DNA of 64,000 bases from NCBI RefSeq assembly GCF_010894405.1, contig NZ_JAAIYA010000012.1:73444-137443 (forward strand), in the 5' to 3' direction. Of this stretch, positions 40,877 through 49,317 are shown one piece after another; within the stretch, counting starts at the first letter, position 1; the number at the start of each line of letters is the position of its first letter. A model generated the notes under the pieces. That model was not told the DNA's origin. It worked only from the letters and a program-made list of their open reading frames with translations, and searched no databases. The position numbers and the translations under genes are program-made. The DNA is from Pyxidicoccus caerfyrddinensis (GTDB lineage: Bacteria > Myxococcota > Myxococcia > Myxococcales > Myxococcaceae).

Positions 40877-42127
40877 ATGTCCCCTGGCGTTCCTGAAAGC
40901 CGTCGCGGCGGAGCCCGTGTCCGCAACCGCCTGGTCCTCGTGGCGGGCGGCGCCCTGGTCCTCGTCGGCGTGGCGCTCACGCTTCCCGAGGGCGGCGAGG
41001 CGCCGTTGCGGCCCACCACCCTCGGTACGGTGGTAGTGAAGCCGTCGCGAGCCGTGGAAGCGCCCTCCGCACCCACGGCCCCGGCGCGGCCGCTGCCACC
41101 TGCTTCAGCGTCCATTCCCGAAGCGGCGACGGGGGAGGCGCTCGCCCTGGCGTTGAACGAGGAGCGGGTGGTGCTCACCTCTACCGTCGTCATCGAGGGC
41201 ATCGACGCCGACCGCCCGTGGGTGTGCGCGGGCGAGCCGATGATGCTGTCCGCTCGCGTGGGCGGTCAGCCGGAGCCGGGCGACGTCCAGCGCTGGGTGT
41301 GGCCGGGCTCGGAGACGGGCGCGGAGCTGCAACCCGGCTCACGGCTCCAGTGGCGCGCGCCGAAGAGTGCGGGCCGGTACTTCGTGCGCTTCCAGGTGTG
41401 CAGGGACCTGGGCGGCCGGCGCGTCGGGGTGCTGGCCGAGCAGGTGGTGGGCATCGACGTGCGCGAGTGCAACGCGTCGAAGGATGCGGAGTCGTTGAGG
41501 CTGGAAGTCAACCAGCGCGGGGCGGGTGACTTCGTCTTCCGGGCCGTGACTCCGGACGCGGCACCGCTCACCACGTATCAGTGGGACTTCGGTGACGGAG
41601 TCTCCACGGTGACTCAGGAGCCCACGGCATCGCATGGCTACGCCACGCAAGGATTGGGAGCGCAAGAGCTGCGCGCCTTCACGGTGCGGCTCTCCGCCCG
41701 TGACGGAGCGGGAGCGGTGCGCAGCGCCACCGCCTTCGTGCAGCTCCGCGGGCAGCCGCCTCCGGACGCACCACCCCTGGCGACGCTGGAGCTTGCGCGC
41801 GAGCCTCGCGGTGAGGAGGGCTGGCGGAGCAGGGTGACGATCCGCGTGCCCGAGGGCGGCGACGTCACCTGGGAGCGCGTCGAGCGCCTCACCGTGAGCT
41901 GGGACGACCAGGTGGAGTCCAGCACGCGCCCCTGGCGCGAGGTCATCACCGTGGAGCAGGACCTGGAGCGTGGCGGCTTCCGCGGCCACGTCACGGTGCG
42001 CCCGTCGGACGTGCGGCCCGACGTCAAGCAGGTGGTGGACTTCCTCCACGGGCGCGACGCGTCGGGCCGGGAGGTGGCGCTGTCCTGGGCCTCCTACAAG
42101 AGCGAGGCCCGGCCACCTCCCCGGTAG
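40877..42127 (+). CDS. Membrane-anchored protein with PKD domain
   Basis: A 416-residue protein with a single N-terminal membrane helix (RNRLVLVAGGALVLVGVALTL), then a Pro/Ala-rich spacer and an extracytoplasmic beta-rich body. A PKD-type domain is recognisable at TTYQWDFGDGVSTVTQEPTA (the WDFGDG motif). An earlier stretch (WVCAGEPMMLSARVGG, RAPKSAGRYFVRFQVC) resembles another Ig-like unit with two cysteines. There is no enzymatic motif, so an adhesive or structural role is inferred. The start at ATG 40877 (MSPGVPESRRGG) is chosen over the longer frame that overlaps the upstream gene. It is convergent with the nuclease gene, with only 10 bases between the stops. Confidence 0.78.
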   Translation: MSPGVPESRRGGARVRNRLVLVAGGALVLVGVALTLPEGGEAPLRPTTLGTVVVKPSRAVEAPSAPTAPARPLPPASASIPEAATGEALALALNEERVVLTSTVVIEGIDADRPWVCAGEPMMLSARVGGQPEPGDVQRWVWPGSETGAELQPGSRLQWRAPKSAGRYFVRFQVCRDLGGRRVGVLAEQVVGIDVRECNASKDAESLRLEVNQRGAGDFVFRAVTPDAAPLTTYQWDFGDGVSTVTQEPTASHGYATQGLGAQELRAFTVRLSARDGAGAVRSATAFVQLRGQPPPDAPPLATLELAREPRGEEGWRSRVTIRVPEGGDVTWERVERLTVSWDDQVESSTRPWREVITVEQDLERGGFRGHVTVRPSDVRPDVKQVVDFLHGRDASGREVALSWASYKSEARPPPR

Positions 42128-42137
42128 ACAGCGGGCG

Positions 42138-44762
42138 CTAGAACTCCGTCCCGTCCGCGCGACGGCCGGGCGAGGTGCCGAGGCCGGAGGGCAGGGTGTT
42201 GTGCAGGACGAAGCTCCCGGCCGGGTCCGCGTCCGGCGAGCGATTCGCCGACACGTTCTGCGTGGCGGACGTGTAGTTGTACTGGTCCACCACGCCGCCG
42301 TCCGGCAGCCGGAGCCGCACGGAGTCATTGCTGTTGCTCAGGCCGAGCGTGTTCTGGTTGCTGGAGGCCGCCGCCGCGTTCGTCAGGCCCGCCGGAATCC
42401 CCGCGTTACCGCCGAAGACGACGTAGCCCTTGCCCGCGCCCAGCTTCATGCCCGCTGGGAAGACATGGCGCGCGGCACCGTTGGTGGAGTCCCACACGCT
42501 CCAGCCGGAGACGTCCACCGGGAAGGGGCTCGCGTTGACGAGCTCCACGAACTCATAGGCCTGGTTGAGCGAGCCGTTGATGGTGGGCTCGAAGGCGAGC
42601 ACCTCGTTGATGAACACGCGCCCCGGGCCCTTGACGAGCGTCAGCGCCGCGTCGCTCGTGTCGGTGCGCGCCGGGTTGGACACGTCCACCACGCGCACGC
42701 GCACGGTGCTGGAGTCGATATCCGGCAGAGTCCACAGGTAGCTGCCCTGCGCGGCCGGCACGGATGCGGCGAGCACGCTCCACTGCGTGCCGTTGTCGAT
42801 GGAGGCCTCGACGCGCACCTCGCCCACGGACCACGCCGTCCAGGTGATGGCGAGCACGCTGCCCGCCTGGTACGTGCCGCCCTGCGGCGCCTTGAGCCGG
42901 AGGAAGGGGCCCGTCTCCGCGCTGAAGGCGTACGCGCTGGTGACGGGGCGGTGGTCGCTCAGCGTGTTCAGGTAGTCCGGCACCCAATTGTCCGCGTAGA
43001 TGACGCGGGCCGAGCCGGACACGTAGCGGGAGGCCACCTCGTTGCTGGCCAGCGTGTGGTCGACCACGTTCTCGAAGCCGATGGAGGTGTCATCCCCCGC
43101 GAGCGACAGGGCCCGGGTGATGAACGTGTAGCGCTCCGGGTCCGAGACGAAGTCTTGGTACGGCGTGGGCAGCGGCGAGCCGGAGGTGGGGTCCAGGGTG
43201 ATGGACTCGTCCACGTCGTCGTTCCAGTCGCCGAGCACGATGACGTGCTGCGTGGGCAGGTTCGTGTCCAGGTACTCCTTCAGCGCGGCGCTCGCGCGCT
43301 GGCGCGACTCGCGGGGACCCGTGGGGTCTGAGCTCTCGGCGCGCATGTGGACGACGATGACCGTGAGAGGCGTCTCCACGCCCTGGATTTCCGTCGTGAA
43401 GTCCACACGCAGGGGCGGGCGGCTGCTGAAGTCGGGCAGGTGCGTGGCGTCGTTCAGGATGAGCTGTGAGCTCTGGAAGGTGAGGGCGCTGTCGTAGAGC
43501 ACTCCGAGCTTCTGGCTGCTGGTGCCGTAGGGAGACGTACCGCCGGAGACGAAGGCGGCGTTGTTGGACAGGAAGCCGCTGAAGCCGGGGAGCTGGGACT
43601 TGAGGACGTCGAAGTCGCTCGCCTCCACCATCTCCACCATGCCCCACACGTTGGCGCCCGCGTCGCGCATGACGTCGCGCGCGTAGGCAATCTGCAGGTC
43701 GTCGGACGTGCCGCCGTCGGAAGTGGAGTGCTCGGGCCCGCGCGTGTTGTCGCCGAAATAGGTGATGTTGAACTGGCCCACGGTGAACACGGGCGCGCCC
43801 GGGTCCCTCGCGACGAGCGAGAGCTCCCGCGCGTCCGTCTGCCCGTCCGCGTCCTGCACGGTGACGGTGAAGGTCGAGGTCCCCGCCGAGGTCGGCGTCC
43901 CGGAGAGGACGCCCGCGGAGGACAGGGTGAGGCCGGTGGGCAGGGCGCCGGCGGTGATGCTCCAGGTCAGGGGGGCGCGGCCGGACGACGCGGTGAGCGT
44001 GAAGGTGTACGGCTCGCCGCGCGTGCCCTGGGGCAGTGCGCCGGTGGTGATGGCGAAGCGCTCGAGGACGGTGAACGTCACGGTGCGCGTGGCCGTCACG
44101 CCATTCGCGTCCGTAGCGGTGAGGTCGAAGGGGAAGGTACCGGCCTGGCTGAGCGTGCCCTGGAGGACGCCGCTCGCCAGCGTCAGTCCCGGGGGCAGCG
44201 TGTTGGAGGTGAAGGTGTAGGGCGCCTTGCCACCGGTGACGGTGAGCGTCTGCGTGACGGTGTCGCCCACCTTGCGCGTCGGGGCGGGGACCTCGGCGAG
44301 AGCGGGGGCCCCATAGGTCGTGACCAAGAGCGCCGCCTGGACGGAGACCCCGGCCGCGTCGCGCACGCTGAGCGTGAACGAGACCTCTCCGGCCGCCCCT
44401 GGGGTGCCGGACAGCACGCCTTCGTCCGAGAGGGACAGGCCCACGGGCAGCACGCCGCTGAAACGCGACCACACATAGGGCGCCACGCCGCCGGACGCCA
44501 CCAGGGTGGCCGAGTACGCGCGGCCCACGTAGGCCTCCGGCAGGACCTCGGTGTTGATGGTCAGGGGCGTCTCGGTGCCAGAATCCGTGCCGGAGTCGGT
44601 GCCAGAATCCGTGCCGGAGTCGGTGCCGGAATCTGTGCCGGAATCGGTGCCGGAGTCCGTGGTGACGCCGCTGTCCACCGGCCCGGGTGTGGGCTCGGGG
44701 TCGGAGCACGCGGACAGCAAGATGAGGACGCACAGCGGCGCGAGGGCGCGGGGGAACGTCAT
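42138..44762 (-). CDS. Lipoprotein nuclease with Ig-like repeats, EEP domain and lamin-tail domain
   Basis: An 874-residue lipoprotein (lipobox LLSAC, C19). After a DSGT-repeat spacer come three putative Ig (He_PIG) domains, each with LPxGLxLS...GVLSGTPxxAGxxxFTxxVxDAxG. Next is an endonuclease/exonuclease/phosphatase domain (about 315-620), with VGQFNITYF, LTVIVVHMRAESS, VIVLGDWNDDVD (about 509) and LSDHRPVTSAY (about 603). A further Ig-like segment leads to a lamin-tail (LTD) domain from about 713 (RVFINEVLAFEPT, YEFVELVNASPFPVDVSGWSV). The key acidic and His residues of the nuclease are present, so extracellular DNA or phosphodiester cleavage is likely. GGAG precedes the ATG at 44762. It may help degrade prey DNA or remodel matrix. 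Confidence 0.92.
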   Translation of the reverse strand: MTFPRALAPLCVLILLSACSDPEPTPGPVDSGVTTDSGTDSGTDSGTDSGTDSGTDSGTDSGTETPLTINTEVLPEAYVGRAYSATLVASGGVAPYVWSRFSGVLPVGLSLSDEGVLSGTPGAAGEVSFTLSVRDAAGVSVQAALLVTTYGAPALAEVPAPTRKVGDTVTQTLTVTGGKAPYTFTSNTLPPGLTLASGVLQGTLSQAGTFPFDLTATDANGVTATRTVTFTVLERFAITTGALPQGTRGEPYTFTLTASSGRAPLTWSITAGALPTGLTLSSAGVLSGTPTSAGTSTFTVTVQDADGQTDARELSLVARDPGAPVFTVGQFNITYFGDNTRGPEHSTSDGGTSDDLQIAYARDVMRDAGANVWGMVEMVEASDFDVLKSQLPGFSGFLSNNAAFVSGGTSPYGTSSQKLGVLYDSALTFQSSQLILNDATHLPDFSSRPPLRVDFTTEIQGVETPLTVIVVHMRAESSDPTGPRESRQRASAALKEYLDTNLPTQHVIVLGDWNDDVDESITLDPTSGSPLPTPYQDFVSDPERYTFITRALSLAGDDTSIGFENVVDHTLASNEVASRYVSGSARVIYADNWVPDYLNTLSDHRPVTSAYAFSAETGPFLRLKAPQGGTYQAGSVLAITWTAWSVGEVRVEASIDNGTQWSVLAASVPAAQGSYLWTLPDIDSSTVRVRVVDVSNPARTDTSDAALTLVKGPGRVFINEVLAFEPTINGSLNQAYEFVELVNASPFPVDVSGWSVWDSTNGAARHVFPAGMKLGAGKGYVVFGGNAGIPAGLTNAAAASSNQNTLGLSNSNDSVRLRLPDGGVVDQYNYTSATQNVSANRSPDADPAGSFVLHNTLPSGLGTSPGRRADGTEF
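44575..44658 (-). repeat. In-gene 12-bp minisatellite encoding Asp-Ser-Gly-Thr repeats
   Basis: Seven tandem 12-base units of the type GTGCCGGAATCC (plus strand), differing at a few positions, encode the DSGT spacer after the lipidated Cys of the nuclease. Confidence 0.9.
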
Positions 44763-44969
44763 GGGCTACTCCGGGCGAAGAACGAAGCTCGAGGGGGCCG
44801 TACTTTAACTGGTTCGACTGGGGCACGCTCGACACCTCGCGGGCGCGAAGGCAACCCGATGGCATCCGATACCTGCTTACAGCTGGGCCCGTGCCATTGG
44901 CACTCCACGAGGGACAGGGGAGGATGCGCGCATGTCGGGTGTCCGTGACTTCCGCCGGGTGACGCGCTG

Positions 44970-46280
44970 ATGGTGGACCCGGCCAGGGATGTCTACCGCG
45001 TACGGCTGGAGGGGCGCGCGGAGCTGCTGGAGGCCGCGCTGCCGCGCTACCGGGAGCTGCTGGACGTCCTGCGCTCGCCGCACTGGGAAGAGCGCGTACG
45101 CGGCCGGGTGGAACTGCTGCGCACGTCGGGCGCGGAGCTGGAGCGCGTGGACGCGGCGCTCGCCATGGCGCTCCGCCGGGCGCGCGTGGAGGGCTGGCCG
45201 GAACAGTCGCCCACCGTTCGCATGCTCCGCGAAGTGTCGGCTCTGCGCGACGCCTTCTTCCGCACCGCCGCCGAGCGACTCGGCATGGCGGGAGGGAAGG
45301 AAGTCCCTCCGCTGGAGAGGCCCGCGCCCGGAGGTGCGAATCCCTCTCCGAAAGAAGGTGGCGAGACCAGCCGCCAGCAACCCCACGTGGGTGGCGCGGG
45401 GCGGCCAGACGCCGAGGGGTTCATCGCAGCGTCACCCGTGCGAAGCGGAAGTCCCCCTGACTGGATGTGGGCCCTGGAAGAGCACGCGCGCTGCGCACCG
45501 CGCGTGGTGCCTCCCGCGCGGCGCCAGGCCGTGGCCTGCGAGGTGCTTCCCGGCGACCTGCCCCTCCTACGAGACGTCGCCACCTTCGGCGCGCTGCTGC
45601 GAAGAACCCTCGCCGAGCCCTTCGACCCGGCCAGGCCGCTGCCATTCCGCGAGGAAGACCTCTCGGCGCTGCGGCAGCGGTGGTCGGAAGGAGAGGCCGC
45701 GCTCGCCGCGTGCTGGGCGCGGCTCACGGGAGTGGACGGCTCGGGCGGCGTCGTCGGAGAGGTGCGCAAGCGCGCCGGACGGGAGCCGCACCTCGCGCCG
45801 CACGACGGACCCGAGCAGCTCGCGCAGGCGGAGTTCTGGCTCCAGACGGCCCGGGACCGACTGGACGGCATCCTCCGCGAGCGCCTGCCGTCCCTCCAGC
45901 CAACGTCCGCCGAGTGGCCCGAGGTGGTGTTCTGGCTCTGCGAGCACGACCGCGATCCGGAGGCACGACTGGAAGCCTCGGCCCGGGTGCGCGAGGCGCG
46001 TGCCGGACTCTTCGGACTGGCGCACGAGCTGTGGGAGCCGCTCCATGCCGAACATCCCGAAGAGCGGCGCTGGCCGGAGCGCAGATGGGAGCGCATGGTG
46101 GAACACGCTCGCCGCGCGGAGCCCGAGGCCCGGAGTCCGGAGGCCATGCGGGTGCGCGAGGCGCTGCGTACCCGCATCCTCGCCCGCTCCGTGGGGACGC
46201 AGCTCCTGCGCGGATGGCGGGAGCACGGCTCGCTGGAGGCGTGGGTGCAACACGCGCGCGAACTCTCCCGCGAGGGATAG
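44970..46280 (+). CDS. Hypothetical charged helical protein
   Basis: A 436-residue protein not recognised. It is rich in Arg, Glu, Ala and Leu and predicted to be mainly helical, with no signal peptide or membrane segment. The N-terminal 105 residues (VYRVRLEGRAELLEAALPRYRELLDVL...) and the part after a Gly/Pro-rich linker (about 115-155) look like two helical bundles. Trp is frequent in the second (PDWMWALEE, EWPEVVFWLCEHDRD, RRWPERRWERMVEHARR). Third-position G/C is high throughout, which supports real coding. The ATG at 44970 has only a weak ribosome site. It is divergent from the nuclease gene (207-bp gap, no site recognised). Confidence 0.65.
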   Translation: MVDPARDVYRVRLEGRAELLEAALPRYRELLDVLRSPHWEERVRGRVELLRTSGAELERVDAALAMALRRARVEGWPEQSPTVRMLREVSALRDAFFRTAAERLGMAGGKEVPPLERPAPGGANPSPKEGGETSRQQPHVGGAGRPDAEGFIAASPVRSGSPPDWMWALEEHARCAPRVVPPARRQAVACEVLPGDLPLLRDVATFGALLRRTLAEPFDPARPLPFREEDLSALRQRWSEGEAALAACWARLTGVDGSGGVVGEVRKRAGREPHLAPHDGPEQLAQAEFWLQTARDRLDGILRERLPSLQPTSAEWPEVVFWLCEHDRDPEARLEASARVREARAGLFGLAHELWEPLHAEHPEERRWPERRWERMVEHARRAEPEARSPEAMRVREALRTRILARSVGTQLLRGWREHGSLEAWVQHARELSREG

Positions 46281-46376
46281 CCGCGTGAAGTTCCCGGCGT
46301 GGGACAGGTGCCGCTGGGACTCGAACAGGATGCGCCGGAGCCTGAGCCCCTCCGCGTCGCGTGCTAAGCAGGCGCG

Positions 46377-46859
46377 ATGCGAACCGCGCTCTCCATTCCC
46401 ATCCTGCTCGCCCTCGCCACGGGCTGTGCCACCACCTCGAAGACAGAGGCCGCCCCCGCCGCCGAGGCGCCTCGGGCCACCGCGCCGGAGAAGAAGTTCT
46501 CCATGCGCACCTACTACATGGCCTTCCTGCGCCGGGGACCGGCGTGGACGAAGGAGCGCACGCCCGAGGCCGTCGAGGCGGGCAAGGGGCACATGGCCAA
46601 CATCGAGCGGCTGGCGAAGTGCGGGAAGCTGGTCATCGCCGGCCCCTTCGACGTGCCGGCCGACGCGCCGCCGGATGCGCTGGCCGGCATCTTCATCTTC
46701 GACGTCGCCACCCGCGAGGAGGCCCTGGCCCTCTCGCAGCAGGACCCGGCCGTGAAGGCCGGACGCTTCGCCATCGAGGTGCTGCCCTGGTACGGCCCCA
46801 CCGGCCTCACCTACGAAGGCCACGTGCCGCCCGAGCCCGGCGCGTCCTGCACGCCGTAG
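46377..46859 (+). CDS. YciI-like lipoprotein
   Basis: A 160-residue lipoprotein (signal MRTALSIPILLALATGC, Cys at 17). After an Ala/Pro spacer it carries a YciI-like dimeric alpha-beta barrel domain: YYMAFLRRGPAWTKERTPE, GHMANIERLAKCGKLVIAGPFD, LAGIFIFDVATREEALALSQQDPAVKAGRFAIEVLPWYG. In YciI proteins a His and an Asp line a small active site; here the His of GHMANIERL and the Asp of AGPFD/QQDP are in place. The family's reaction is largely unknown. It is convergent with the cupin gene, with 9 bases between the stops. Confidence 0.85.
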   Translation: MRTALSIPILLALATGCATTSKTEAAPAAEAPRATAPEKKFSMRTYYMAFLRRGPAWTKERTPEAVEAGKGHMANIERLAKCGKLVIAGPFDVPADAPPDALAGIFIFDVATREEALALSQQDPAVKAGRFAIEVLPWYGPTGLTYEGHVPPEPGASCTP

Positions 46860-46868
46860 CCGCACCGC

Positions 46869-47285
46869 TCAGTGGATGCCGGGGGCCACTTCCTCGGTGT
46901 CCGCGTACTTCGTGCCCGCTTCCTCGCGCCGCGCGTATTGGGACATGCCCTCGAAGTCCACCATGACGCAGGGCTCGTTGCCGACGACCCAGGCATCATG
47001 CCCGGGCGGGATGATGGCGATGTCTCCCGGACCCAGCTCCGCCTGCGTGCCGTCATCCATGGCGACAACCATCCGGCCGGAGATGACGTAGCCGGCGTGG
47101 GAGGCCTGGCAGCTGTCCGTGCCCGCGATGGGCTTCACGTCCTGGGACCACTTCCATCCCGGCTCGAAGACGCCCCGCCCGACGATGCTCCCGCCCCCGA
47201 AGTCGAAGGCGTCCACATGGCCGTGCGCCACGAAGGGCCGACGCTCGTCCGGTGTCCCGGAGTGTTTGATGGTGAGCTCACTCAT
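46869..47285 (-). CDS. Single-domain cupin protein
   Basis: A 138-residue cupin barrel. The segment GRGVFEPGWKWSQDVKPIAGTDSCQASHAGYVISGRMVVAMDDG holds motif 1 and ELGPGDIAIIPPGHDAWVVG holds motif 2, whose His is visible. Motif 1 has a His in SHAGYV but lacks the usual paired HxH, so metal binding may be incomplete. No enzymatic activity can be assigned; small cupins of this kind often bind or isomerise small molecules. The frame extends upstream to 47393, but the ATG at 47285 (MSELTIKHSG) gives the normal domain start. Confidence 0.85.
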   Translation of the reverse strand: MSELTIKHSGTPDERRPFVAHGHVDAFDFGGGSIVGRGVFEPGWKWSQDVKPIAGTDSCQASHAGYVISGRMVVAMDDGTQAELGPGDIAIIPPGHDAWVVGNEPCVMVDFEGMSQYARREEAGTKYADTEEVAPGIH

Positions 47286-47393
47286 GGCGCATGCCTCCGC
47301 GCCCCGTGGTGGCGGCACGCTCCGCGCCACCGCCCACGCGGCGCCCTGTGTTGTCTCCTTGAAGCTAGGGGCGCGCCGCGACTCCGGCACCAC

Positions 47394-47726
47394 TCAGGCG
47401 AGGAACTCCAGGTGCATGGACAGGCCGGCCTCGAACTCCGGGGCCTGACGCAGCTGCTCCAGCACCACCTGCGTACAGTGCAGCGTCACCTGCGGCAGGG
47501 TGCCCGGCTCGCTGATCCACCGCACCGCGCTCATCAGGTGGCGCGCATGGAGAAAGCCCAGCACCGCGTCGCGGAAGCGCCGACCCTCTTCACACCCGGC
47601 GGCGTAGAGACGAGAACGGTCTGGAGCAGGCGAGGAAGCAGCCGCCCGTGTTCCCCGCCCGCGCTGCGACAGCGAGCGTGACACTCGGGGACTCTCCCGG
47701 GGCATGACGATGGCTTCGATCCACAT
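47394..47726 (-). CDS. Small hypothetical protein
   Basis: A possible 110-residue protein, not recognised. The C-terminal half (FRDAVLGFLHARHLMSAVRWISEPGTLPQVTLHCTQVVLEQLRQAPEFE) looks like folded protein with alternating helix and strand; the N-terminal half is Arg/Ser-rich and less convincing. It ends 109 bases from the cupin start and is on the same strand. The true start may be internal (ATG encoding MSAVRW, or a GTG). No signal peptide or membrane helix. Confidence 0.45.
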   Translation of the reverse strand: MWIEAIVMPRESPRVSRSLSQRGRGTRAAASSPAPDRSRLYAAGCEEGRRFRDAVLGFLHARHLMSAVRWISEPGTLPQVTLHCTQVVLEQLRQAPEFEAGLSMHLEFLA

Positions 47727-48033
47727 CGCGTCATCCTCCGCGCGGCGCCGCTACAGCCGGCTTAGAAGATTATCGGACAGGTCGCGTCCCAGTTTCTTGG
47801 AGTCTTCGTCGCCCTGGAGGGTGGGGCTGATGGACCCCGCTGGCACGGGTGGGCCGCAGGGCCCCTGGTCGCCGCCCCGGAAGGTCGGCTGACGACCTGG
47901 CGCCTGTCCGCCTGCCTGCTGTCCCCCCAGCCGCGTGCAACGCCGGGAGTCCCGGGCACTTGGGGGAGGTCCACACGAGCGCACCCCATGGGAGCGCCTG
48001 CCGTGCGGCCCACCACTTCCTACCTTGAGGGGC
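47727..48033. other. Intergenic region without a supported gene
   Basis: A 307-bp gap upstream of the AI-2E-type gene. On the minus strand a frame (47751-48035) ends in a protein-like tail (GDEDSKKLGRDLSDNLLSRL), but its start lies inside the next gene's leader and its first half is low in coding character. On the plus strand TTGAGGGG at the right edge is the ribosome site of the exporter gene. No other site was recognised. Confidence 0.4.
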
Positions 48034-49230
48034 ATGAAGGCCTCGCGTCGCCAGCTCCCGGTCTATGTGCCCCCGCGCACGGTGTGGGCCGTGGGGCTTC
48101 AGGTCCTGCTGCTCGTCTTGTGTTGGGTCATCATCCGTCAGCTCTACCCGGTGCTCACGCTGCTGGCCGTGGTGCTGCTGCTCTCCATCGCCCTGGACCC
48201 GCTGGTGCGGCGCCTGGAGCGGTGGGGGCTGAAGCGCGGACTGGGCGTGGCCGTGGTGGCGCTGATGCTGCTCGGGGTGATGGGCGTGCTGGTGGGCACG
48301 CTGGTGCCCATGCTGGTGCAGCAGCTCCAGGGCTTCGTGCAGACCATGCCCGAGCGCCTCGAGCAGCTCTCGCAGTCGGCATGGGTGCAGGACCTCAGCC
48401 GGAAGTACGGCGTCCAGGTGAAGCCGGAGGACCTGGTCCACTTCGAGCCCGCGGACCTCGCGGGCCGGGCCATCGACGTCCTCTCCTCCACGCTGGGGTT
48501 GGTGGCGGCGGGCATCACCGTGGTGGCGCTCACCGTCTTCAGTCTGCTGTTCGGCGCGGACCTCTACGAGAGCATCCTCCAGTGGGTGTCCCCGCGCCGC
48601 CGCCCGCGCGTGCGGCAATTGGTGGGGCGGATGCGCGAGGCGGTGGGCAACTACCTCGCGGGCACGCTGCTGGTGATGACCATTGGCGGCACGGTGGCCG
48701 CCACCGTGGCCCTCATCCAGGGCGTGCCGTACTTCCTCGCGCTGGGCCTGGTGGTGATGCTGCTGGGAGTCATTCCCTTCCTCGGCAGCGTCATCAGCGC
48801 GGTGCTGGTGGCGCTCCTCACGTTCGCCACGGTGGGGCTCAAGCAGGCCCTCATCGCGCTGGCGGTGTTCATGGTGTACCAGCAGCTCGAAGCCAACGTG
48901 CTCGGGCCCGTCATCCAGCGGCGGGCCATCAAGATGAACCCGCTGCTCATCTCCATCGTCGCGCTCTGCGGCGGCGCGCTGTCGGGCCTGGCCGGCGTGG
49001 TGCTCGCCGTGCCGCTGGCCGCTGCGGCGCAGGTGCTCGTGCAGGAGATTCTCAGGGACCGCCACGACGGCTGGAAGCAGGCGCACCGGCGCGAGCTGGC
49101 GCAGCGCGAGACGGGCCGAGGCGCGGTGGAGGAGGGGCTCCTGTTCGCCGGCCCCATGGAGGAAGCGCGGCGCTCCCCGCCGCACGAGCCGGAGCACGCC
49201 GACACGCCGGACTCGCACGGCCGTCATTGA
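48034..49230 (+). CDS. AI-2E family (PerM/TqsA-like) membrane transporter
   Basis: A 398-residue polytopic membrane protein of the AI-2E transporter family. An N-terminal pair of helices (LQVLLLVLCWVIIRQLYPVLTLLAVVLLLSIALDPLVRRLER) carries the conserved PLVRRLER. A middle soluble part is followed by the C-terminal group: GNYLAGTLLVMTIGGTVAATVALIQGVPYFLALGLVVMLLGVIPFLGSVISAV and the signature YQQLEANVLGPVIQRRAIKMNPLLIS. Despite the name, only some members move autoinducer-2; others exchange sodium and protons or export other compounds. The tail is polar (about 50 residues). TTGAGGGG precedes the ATG at 48034. Confidence 0.92.
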   Translation: MKASRRQLPVYVPPRTVWAVGLQVLLLVLCWVIIRQLYPVLTLLAVVLLLSIALDPLVRRLERWGLKRGLGVAVVALMLLGVMGVLVGTLVPMLVQQLQGFVQTMPERLEQLSQSAWVQDLSRKYGVQVKPEDLVHFEPADLAGRAIDVLSSTLGLVAAGITVVALTVFSLLFGADLYESILQWVSPRRRPRVRQLVGRMREAVGNYLAGTLLVMTIGGTVAATVALIQGVPYFLALGLVVMLLGVIPFLGSVISAVLVALLTFATVGLKQALIALAVFMVYQQLEANVLGPVIQRRAIKMNPLLISIVALCGGALSGLAGVVLAVPLAAAAQVLVQEILRDRHDGWKQAHRRELAQRETGRGAVEEGLLFAGPMEEARRSPPHEPEHADTPDSHGRH

Positions 49231-49255
49231 GCCGCGAGCGCTCATGCGAAAAAGC

Positions 49256-49289
49256 GAAGGGCCCCCGGAGTACTTCCCGGGAGCCCTTC
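49256..49289 (-). terminator. Terminator of the metalloprotease gene
   Basis: GAAGGGC and GCCCTTC with inner CCCGG/CCGGG arms form a strong near-perfect hairpin. On the minus strand it is followed by GCTTTTTCGC, a short U-run, 29 bases after the protease stop. It can also stop plus-strand transcription from the exporter gene. Confidence 0.75.
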
Positions 49290-49317
49290 ATTCAGTCAGT
49301 CAGCGAAGAGCGGGACT

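Noticed and set aside
38236..41202. Minus-strand open frame of 988 codons
   Set aside because: It spans three plus-strand genes with clear signal peptides or domains; its own product is Arg/Val/Gly-rich with no motif.
44575..44658. CRISPR-like short repeats
   Set aside because: The units are 12 bp, contiguous without spacers, and in frame inside a lipoprotein gene.
47394..49245. Long minus-strand frame across the AI-2E-type gene
   Set aside because: His/Gln/Arg-rich antisense product; the plus-strand exporter has clear membrane helices and family motifs.
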